A stretch of DNA of 11,426 nt from UMGS1124 sp045541255 (lineage in GTDB: Bacteria > Bacillota_I > Bacilli_A > RF39 > UBA660), in contig JAZQIU010000044.1 of NCBI GenBank assembly GCA_045541255.1, forward strand, positions 1 through 11,426. Reading direction: 5' to 3'. Numbering within the stretch: the first letter of the stretch is position 1; each line of letters starts with the position of its first letter. A program made the translations under genes and the position numbers. The notes under the pieces were generated by a model. It searched no databases and was not told the DNA's origin. It saw only the letters and a program-made list of their open reading frames with translations. Shown here in pieces: positions 6,948-11,426 of this stretch.

Positions 6948-6990
6948 TATAACCAACCTTTCTTATTCTTATAATTATATTGGTTATAAT
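6946..6990 (-). promoter_or_regulatory. Perfect 11-base inverted repeat over the yqzL-like start codon
   Basis: On the minus strand ATTATAACCAA (6990-6980) and TTGGTTATAAT (6956-6946) are perfect inverted copies separated by 23 bases. The second arm covers the last bases before, and the first two bases of, the yqzL-like ATG; the AAAGG ribosome binding site and a TATAAT-like hexamer (6979-6974) lie in the spacer. It could be a hairpin controlling translation of yqzL and recO, or a dyad operator. No T-run follows, so it is not an intrinsic terminator. Confidence 0.6.
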
Positions 6991-6999
6991 TTTAAATAA

Positions 7000-7809
7000 T
7001 TATTCAACTATTTCAGATTTTTTTATATTTTCAAATAAATAGTAATTATATGGCATTTTATTTTTATTCATATAATTTATTATTTTTTCTATTTCATTTG
7101 TATTTATGTTTTTATTCTTTGTCTTTATATAATTAATAAATTCATTTAATTTATATTTTTTATCATTTATATGATATTTTTTAATATATATTCTTACATT
7201 ATCAATAACGAATGAAGAAAATATTTCACAATTATTATTTAAAAAATTTATTAGTAATTTATCATCCCATCCTAATTCTTTATAATAATCAAGTATGTTA
7301 AATGGTTTATCATTAACTAAATCATCACTTATTTTATCAACGATTTTTTTTATTTTTTCGATATTATCATTATTAAAATCATTTTCTCTTCTTAAGAAAT
7401 TTTTTAATATAGATTTTTCGACATCTTTTAAATAATAATTTTTTGAATTATTTATAAATTTTTTGAAATCATTATAAGATAAATCATAATTATTAACGTA
7501 CTCTTTTATATTATGTTTATCTTCTTTTATATAATTATTTAATATATTGATAATTGTTTCAGTCATTTTTCTTTTACTTACTCTTTTAGTATCAATTATT
7601 ACATCACCATATTTTAAACAATATTCTAAATATAATTTATTAATTTTTTTATTATTTTCTTTTTCTTTTTTTAGTTGCTTTAAATAGTCTGTAACTATTT
7701 CATTATATTCATTTAATGTAATATTTTCTTTTTTTATAAATTTATTTATAGCATCAATACTAGCATTAGAATCAATGTAAAACTTTAAATATTCTTGTTT
7801 TTTATTCAT
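7000..7809 (-). CDS. Unknown Lys/Asn-rich helical protein with HTH-like internal repeats (269 aa)
   Basis: I do not recognise this protein. It is soluble (no signal or transmembrane segment), predicted nearly all helical and rich in Lys, Asn, Ile and Tyr. Three segments share a pattern of two short helices joined by a turn: residues 17-41, 100-122 (NIKEYVNNYDLSYNDFKKFI) and 171-193 (NILDYYKELGWDDKLLINFL). The shared elements are h-x2-Y/F-h, an Asn/Leu turn, and F-h-N-N at the end, which resembles helix-turn-helix units. A fourth weaker copy may lie at about 221-247. This, with the basic stretch at 76-81, hints at nucleic-acid or sigma-like binding (inference). ATG at 7809 overlaps the end of era by 8 bases; GGAAT upstream is a weak RBS, so it depends on coupling to era. 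It occupies a place where Bacillus has no gene. Confidence 0.85.
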   Translation of the reverse strand: MNKKQEYLKFYIDSNASIDAINKFIKKENITLNEYNEIVTDYLKQLKKEKENNKKINKLYLEYCLKYGDVIIDTKRVSKRKMTETIINILNNYIKEDKHNIKEYVNNYDLSYNDFKKFINNSKNYYLKDVEKSILKNFLRRENDFNNDNIEKIKKIVDKISDDLVNDKPFNILDYYKELGWDDKLLINFLNNNCEIFSSFVIDNVRIYIKKYHINDKKYKLNEFINYIKTKNKNINTNEIEKIINYMNKNKMPYNYYLFENIKKSEIVE

Positions 7810-8683
7810 CTATTATTCCAAATTCTTTTAAATATCTTTCTTTGTCACGCCAATTTTCAATTGTTTTTACATATAATTCTAAATAAACTTGTTTACCTAA
7901 TGCATTTTCTAAATCTACTCTAGCTCGTGAACCTATTTCTTTTAACATTTTCCCTCCACGACCAATTATTATTTTTTTAAGATTTGCTCTACTAACAATT
8001 ATATCAACATTAATATTTACTATACTTGTTTTTTCTTGATATTTTGTTGTAATACATGTTACTGCATGAGGTATTTCTTCATTTGTTAATTCTAATATTT
8101 TTTCTCTTACAAATTCACTTGCTAAAAAATACTTACTAGCATTTGTAATGACACCATCATCGTAATATTTTACTGTATCATTTAAGTATCCTTTTATAAC
8201 TTTTAAAAGTCTATCAACGTTATCGTTTTTTAATGCTGATATTGGTATTATTTCAGCAAAATCATATAAATCTTTATACTCATTTATTGCATTCATAATT
8301 CCTTCATTATTTAATTTATCTATTTTATTTAAAATTAATATTACTGGTACATCATTATTTTTTAATGCATTTATAATAAATTTATCACCTTTGCCAATTC
8401 CGCTAGAAGCATCAACAACAAATAATATTGCATCTATACTAGATAAAGAACTATATGCTTCTTTGTTTAAAGCTGTTCCTAATTTATCTTGTGGTTTATG
8501 TATACCCGGTGTATCAACAAAAACTATTTGTGTATCACCATCATTATAAACTCCATGTATTGAATTCCTTGTAGTTCCTGCAACATCACTTACTATTGCA
8601 ATTTTACTATTTATTATTGTATTTAATAATGTACTTTTCCCTGTATTTGGTCTTCCTATAATACTTACAAAACCACTTTTCAT
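7802..8683 (-). CDS. era: GTPase Era
   Basis: 293 residues, typical length. Era binds the 3' end of 16S rRNA and assists maturation of the 30S ribosomal subunit. G1 P-loop GRPNTGKST (10-18), G2 region DVAGTTR (33-39), G3 DTPG (57-60), G4 NKID (119-122) and G5 SAL (near 150) are all present, followed by the C-terminal KH domain with IIIGRGGKMLKEIGSRAR. ATG at 8683 is preceded by AGGAAGTG, which overlaps the stop (TAG, 8697-8695) of the preceding deaminase-like gene. Its 3' end overlaps the 269-residue gene by 8 bases. Its linkage with ybeY, cdd and recO is the classical Firmicute arrangement of rRNA maturation and repair genes. Confidence 0.97.
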   Translation of the reverse strand: MKSGFVSIIGRPNTGKSTLLNTIINSKIAIVSDVAGTTRNSIHGVYNDGDTQIVFVDTPGIHKPQDKLGTALNKEAYSSLSSIDAILFVVDASSGIGKGDKFIINALKNNDVPVILILNKIDKLNNEGIMNAINEYKDLYDFAEIIPISALKNDNVDRLLKVIKGYLNDTVKYYDDGVITNASKYFLASEFVREKILELTNEEIPHAVTCITTKYQEKTSIVNINVDIIVSRANLKKIIIGRGGKMLKEIGSRARVDLENALGKQVYLELYVKTIENWRDKERYLKEFGIIDE

Positions 8684-8694
8684 TTTATCACTTC

Positions 8695-9063
8695 CTAATA
8701 TATGTTATTGTATAAATTTCCCACTTTTAATACTCTATTATCTTCATTTAATGTATAAAGAATTACACTTTTTTCTGGTTCAAAAAATTCAGTTATTACT
8801 CTTTCATTAAGATATTTTAAGTCACTTATTTTATCGGTTCCAACCATCATATAAATTGTTTCAAAATCTCCGTATTTATATCCAGCAGTAACTGCTCTTG
8901 CTATCGCAATTTGTTCTGCATATATTCCATCTCTAAATATAGCATTTTTTACAGTAACACCTTTAAACTTAGTTCCATCTTTCATTACAACTATACATGC
9001 AAAACATTTATAATCATATGGTGCATATGAGTTTGATAAAAGATTTTTTAATTCACTAATCAT
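8695..9063 (-). CDS. Cytidine deaminase homologue lacking zinc ligands (probable pseudoenzyme, 122 aa)
   Basis: Aligns without gaps to the downstream-numbered neighbour (9056-9445) over the first 93 residues, including NSY..Y.YK, KDG..F.GV, AEQ.AI, AVTAGY..GDF and IYMM. The active site is gone: the nucleoside-binding Asn37 and Glu39 are Thr37 and Lys39, and the zinc ligands Cys48, Cys83 and Cys86 are Tyr48, Lys83 and Asn86; the RQ after the last Cys is ER. Glu50, the catalytic proton shuttle, remains. It cannot bind zinc in the usual way, so it is unlikely to deaminate cytidine. The frame is intact and the fold residues are kept, arguing for a maintained protein, for instance a regulatory or structural partner of the active enzyme (Cdd is normally a tetramer). 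ATG at 9063 overlaps the previous gene by 8 bases, with GAGGAGG just upstream inside it. Confidence 0.88.
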   Translation of the reverse strand: MISELKNLLSNSYAPYDYKCFACIVVMKDGTKFKGVTVKNAIFRDGIYAEQIAIARAVTAGYKYGDFETIYMMVGTDKISDLKYLNERVITEFFEPEKSVILYTLNEDNRVLKVGNLYNNIY

Positions 9064-9445
9064 TTAAATCCTCCTCACTAAATGTATGAGGACATAAGTC
9101 ACTTACTTTATATTTTGTTTCTTTACCTTCAATATTGTAAGTTATTACTAAACTAGTTTCTTCTAAAAATTCTACTAATAGTTGTCTACATAAAAAACAT
9201 GGAGTTATTGAATGATTTGAACTGCCTAAAATATAAATACTATCAAAATCTCCTTTTGTATACCCATCTGCTATTGCAGAACCAATTGCAACTTGTTCTG
9301 CACATAATCCATCTTTAAATGAGGGATTTTCTACATTAACTCCTGCAAAACTTTTGCCATCTTTCATCTTTACTATACACGCAACTTTATAATTACTATA
9401 TTTGCTATAGCTATTATCTATTATTCCCTTTAATTCTTTATACAT
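9056..9445 (-). CDS. cdd: Cytidine deaminase
   Basis: 129 residues, the size of the tetrameric class. Converts cytidine and deoxycytidine to uridine and deoxyuridine in pyrimidine salvage. Residues seen: NVEN (37-40; Asn37 and Glu39 bind the nucleoside ribose), CAEQ (Cys48 zinc ligand, Glu50 catalytic), PCFLCRQ (Cys83 and Cys86 zinc ligands). The usual motif is PCGxCRQ, so Phe replaces Gly here. The C-terminus ends with the PHTFSEEDL-like tail typical of Cdd. ATG at 9445 has AGGTGAT upstream; eight bases separate it from ybeY. It overlaps the deaminase-like gene that follows by 8 bases and carries that gene's RBS in its last codons. Confidence 0.95.
   Translation of the reverse strand: MYKELKGIIDNSYSKYSNYKVACIVKMKDGKSFAGVNVENPSFKDGLCAEQVAIGSAIADGYTKGDFDSIYILGSSNHSITPCFLCRQLLVEFLEETSLVITYNIEGKETKYKVSDLCPHTFSEEDLND
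9065..9075 (-). promoter_or_regulatory. Ribosome binding site of the deaminase-like gene inside cdd
   Basis: GAGGAGGAT on the minus strand, within the last codons of cdd, ends about 6 bases before ATG at 9063. It shows that the deaminase-like gene is translated with a strong site of its own and is not a decayed remnant. Confidence 0.75.
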
Positions 9446-9453
9446 ATAATCAC

Positions 9454-9891
9454 CTATTTTATTCCTAATTCTTCTAATATTTCTTTTTGCAATCCAAACA
9501 TTACTTCTTCATCTTCTTTTTCCATATGATCATATCCCATTAGATGTAATAAACCATGAACTGTTAAAAAAGATAATTCTCTTTTTTCGCTATGTCCGTA
9601 CTCTATTGCTTGACTCTTCATTTTAGGAATTGATATGAAGATATCTCCTAAACTATTTAGAACTGCTTCAATATGTTTATTATCATTTAAGGCAAAGGAT
9701 AAAACATCTGTTGTTCTATCTATACCTCTATAAGTGTTATTCATTTGATGCATTTCTTCATCATCTATAAAAATTATATCAAATATACTATTTTTTATAT
9801 TTAATTTTTCTATAGTATAATCAATAACTTCATTTAAGTAATCATAATCTTTATAACCATAATTATCTATTATTTCATATTCTGTATTCAT
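9454..9891 (-). CDS. ybeY: Endoribonuclease YbeY (16S rRNA maturation)
   Basis: 145 residues. YbeY is a zinc-dependent RNase involved in 3' end processing of 16S rRNA and ribosome quality control. The zinc motif H-G-x-L-H-L-x-G-Y-D-H is complete at residues 112-122 (His112, His116, His122), and the conserved RTTDVLSF with Arg59 is present. ATG at 9891 overlaps the vanZ-like TGA by four bases (ATGA) and has GGAGGT a few bases upstream. Ybey, Era and the deaminases form one transcription unit, and YbeY and Era act on the same rRNA end. Confidence 0.96.
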   Translation of the reverse strand: MNTEYEIIDNYGYKDYDYLNEVIDYTIEKLNIKNSIFDIIFIDDEEMHQMNNTYRGIDRTTDVLSFALNDNKHIEAVLNSLGDIFISIPKMKSQAIEYGHSEKRELSFLTVHGLLHLMGYDHMEKEDEEVMFGLQKEILEELGIK

Positions 9892-10505
9892 ATTACCTCC
9901 AATAGTCCATAATAATTAAGCAAAAATAATGTACCTAATATTAATATTAGAATCCATAAAATATTATAAATCCATTCTTTTTGTAATATTTTAGGCAGCT
10001 TTTCTTTTATATTATATAAAATAATATAAATAAAATATCCTCCTATGCCACCAATAATATTTAGTATTATGTCATCTATATCAAAACTTCTACCTATATT
10101 CATTTGTATTAATTCTATACTTAGAGATGTTATTAAAGTTAATGTTGTTCCTATAATAAATTTTTTATTTTTTAATATATAGTTAACGAAATATCCAAAT
10201 GGAACAAATAATAACATATTACCTAAAACATTTTTATAGAATAATTTGCTTGTATAATTATATCTCATTATTTCTTTAAATGGTACAAAGTTATTTGAAT
10301 AACTTTCAAAATCTGTACTTGTTACCAATTCGAATAACAAGAACATATATAATATAAAAATTAACATAGATAAATCTTTGTATAAAATAAATCTTTTTTT
10401 GTTAATTATGATATCTACTATTCTCATAGTAAATAAAACTATAATAAACAATAATAGCATTGGCCATATTTCTTTCAAAACTATATTAACTTCATTTGGT
10501 ATCAT
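9888..10505 (-). CDS. VanZ-family membrane protein
   Basis: 205 residues with about six hydrophobic segments (14-34, 41-62, 92-110, 116-135, 144-163, 178-200). The VanZ signature is present: NFVPFKEI (72-79), NMLLFVPFGYFVNYI (96-110), and SLSIELIQMNIGRSFDIDDIILNIIGG (128-153). VanZ was named for low-level teicoplanin resistance in Tn1546; chromosomal family members in Firmicutes mostly have no assigned function, so resistance should not be assumed. ATG at 10505 follows AGAGGTG. It is the first gene after a good promoter and is translationally coupled to ybeY by an ATGA overlap. In Bacillus this place, between yqfD and ybeY, is held by phoH and pgpH. Confidence 0.9.
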   Translation of the reverse strand: MIPNEVNIVLKEIWPMLLLFIIVLFTMRIVDIIINKKRFILYKDLSMLIFILYMFLLFELVTSTDFESYSNNFVPFKEIMRYNYTSKLFYKNVLGNMLLFVPFGYFVNYILKNKKFIIGTTLTLITSLSIELIQMNIGRSFDIDDIILNIIGGIGGYFIYIILYNIKEKLPKILQKEWIYNILWILILILGTLFLLNYYGLLEVI

Positions 10506-10549
10506 AATGCACCTCTTCTTTTATTTATTTACTACAAGAACCTATATAT

Positions 10550-10578
10550 ATTGTACTATTATTTATATATTTTTTCAA
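10550..10578 (-). promoter_or_regulatory. Sigma-A type promoter upstream of the vanZ-ybeY-cdd-era unit
   Basis: On the minus strand TTGAAA (10578-10573) and TACAAT (10555-10550) are separated by exactly 17 bases. A transcript would start near 10543, giving a leader of about 38 bases before ATG at 10505. It lies in the 114-base gap after yqfD, so the housekeeping genes need not depend on a sporulation-controlled yqfD promoter. Confidence 0.75.
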
Positions 10579-10619
10579 AACCTTTTTATGAATACATGTG
10601 TTTTAATAATACTTTTGTT

Positions 10620-11426
10620 TTATTTTTTATTTTCAACTAAATTTGGAATACTTAAAACTTCTTGTTTAGCTATATTTTCTTCAGTTGTTACAAATACTGA
10701 TAAGTTAATAGATTTATCTGTAATTTCTTTATTCAATACTTTTTTGGATATTACTTTGCCATTATCACTTAGTTTTGTTTTAAATTTATTATCAACTTCT
10801 TCTAAAGCTTTATCTAAGCTTTCTTTTTCGGTATATTTATATTTTTTATTTTTATATTCTATTTCTTTATATAAACTTAATATTTTTGTTTTTATTAAAT
10901 ATTTTTTATCAAATATATTATATTTATTATTTCTTAAAATTTTTTTATTTAAAACAAAATTATATCTTGTATTTCCTGTGTATTCTTTTTTTAAATATTC
11001 TCTTTCTAAAGTAACATTAACTTTATACCATACTTTCCCCATTACTATACCATTTGCACAAGTATAACCTTTTGGTTCTTCATTTAATAAAATAGTTCCA
11101 CTTATTAACAAGTCATTAGGTTTTACAACATCATTTATACTAGTTATTATTTCTCCTTTAGTACTATAAATATTAGTTATTAGCGCTTCTTTATTTGAAT
11201 AAATATTACAATATTTATTCTCGCTTTTTATTTCATCTAATATTCTTTCTTCTATTCTAACTACATAAGTCATACCAATATTTGTAATACTTATCCATTC
11301 TAATTTATCCTTGTTATTTTCTAATATTTTTTCTTTTATATCATTCAAATGAATAAAATCTTTTTTTAGACTATATTTTTTTATACCTAATTCATTTAAT
11401 TCTTCTTTAACTAATTCTCTTACTTT
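10620..11426 (-). CDS. yqfD: Sporulation protein YqfD, N-terminus cut by window edge
   Basis: The frame is open to the right edge with no stop (268 codons seen; Bacillus YqfD is about 400), so the gene is truncated only by the window. Family features: an amphipathic region with LGIKKYSLKK, then LEWISITNIGMTYVVRIEER, the GEIITSINDVVKPNDLLISGT segment and ANGIVMGKVWYKV, all typical of YqfD. YqfD is a sigma-E controlled membrane protein of unknown mechanism needed for normal sporulation in Bacillus; its N-terminal transmembrane part lies outside this window. Internal TTG at 11348 is not the start, since homology continues upstream of it. It ends 114 bases before the vanZ-like gene, with no clear terminator. 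Confidence 0.88.
   Translation of the reverse strand, partial: KVRELVKEELNELGIKKYSLKKDFIHLNDIKEKILENNKDKLEWISITNIGMTYVVRIEERILDEIKSENKYCNIYSNKEALITNIYSTKGEIITSINDVVKPNDLLISGTILLNEEPKGYTCANGIVMGKVWYKVNVTLEREYLKKEYTGNTRYNFVLNKKILRNNKYNIFDKKYLIKTKILSLYKEIEYKNKKYKYTEKESLDKALEEVDNKFKTKLSDNGKVISKKVLNKEITDKSINLSVFVTTEENIAKQEVLSIPNLVENKK

Noticed and set aside
6870..9890. Mycoplasma-type code with TGA as Trp
   Set aside because: TGA ends the yqzL-like and vanZ-like genes at the expected places and TGG is used for Trp.
9888..10505. Glycopeptide resistance gene
   Set aside because: The VanZ family is large and mostly unrelated to resistance; no vanA-type genes are nearby.
10378..11067. Open frame of 229 codons on the plus strand
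   Set aside because: Antisense to the vanZ-like and yqfD genes; its Phe/Leu/Ile-rich translation is what AT-rich coding DNA gives on the opposite strand, and it has no family features.

Overview
The window is very AT-rich and every supported gene lies on the minus strand, so transcription runs from high to low coordinates. Gene content (era, recO, yqzL, ybeY, cdd, a YqfD-type sporulation protein, SpoVS) points to a low-GC Gram-positive of the Bacilli. The strong AT bias and the two InlB/beta-helix-type envelope proteins fit an uncultured gut lineage of the RF39/Erysipelotrichales kind. That placement is inference. TGA is used as a stop (vanZ-like gene, yqzL-like gene) and no reading frame needs TGA read as Trp, so the genetic code is the standard bacterial one and not the Mycoplasma code.

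Right part (about 6114-11426): a rearranged version of the yqfD-phoH-pgpH-ybeY-dgkA-cdd-era-yqzL-recO neighbourhood known from Bacillus. In transcription order it holds yqfD (cut by the window edge), a 114-base gap with a good sigma-A promoter, a VanZ-family membrane gene, ybeY, an intact cytidine deaminase, a second cytidine deaminase homologue without its zinc ligands, era, an unrecognised 269-residue Lys/Asn-rich protein, a 25-codon yqzL-like gene, and recO, followed by a terminator. From vanZ to the 269-residue gene the genes overlap by 4-8 bases or are separated by 8-11. phoH, pgpH and dgkA are absent from their usual places.

Middle part (about 1561-6089): a self-contained two-gene envelope operon with its own extended -10 promoter and terminator. 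The first gene encodes a membrane-anchored protein with two InlB/Flg_new-type repeats and a Thr/Lys linker. The second encodes a 1192-residue secreted protein with three tandem repeats of about 305 residues that look like beta-helix.

Left part (1-1525): spoVS (stage V sporulation protein S) followed one base later by a 60-codon single-pass membrane protein and a terminator, then a secreted protein of unknown function that runs off the left edge. Together with YqfD, SpoVS suggests the organism makes, or descends from makers of, endospores.

The most notable observations are the tandem cytidine deaminases, one of which has lost every zinc ligand and the nucleoside-binding Asn/Glu pair; the three-fold repeat protein with a conserved Cys-x3-Cys in each repeat; the unknown gene with HTH-like internal repeats between era and yqzL; the perfect 11-base inverted repeat over the yqzL start; and terminators that overlap the stop codon at all three operon ends.
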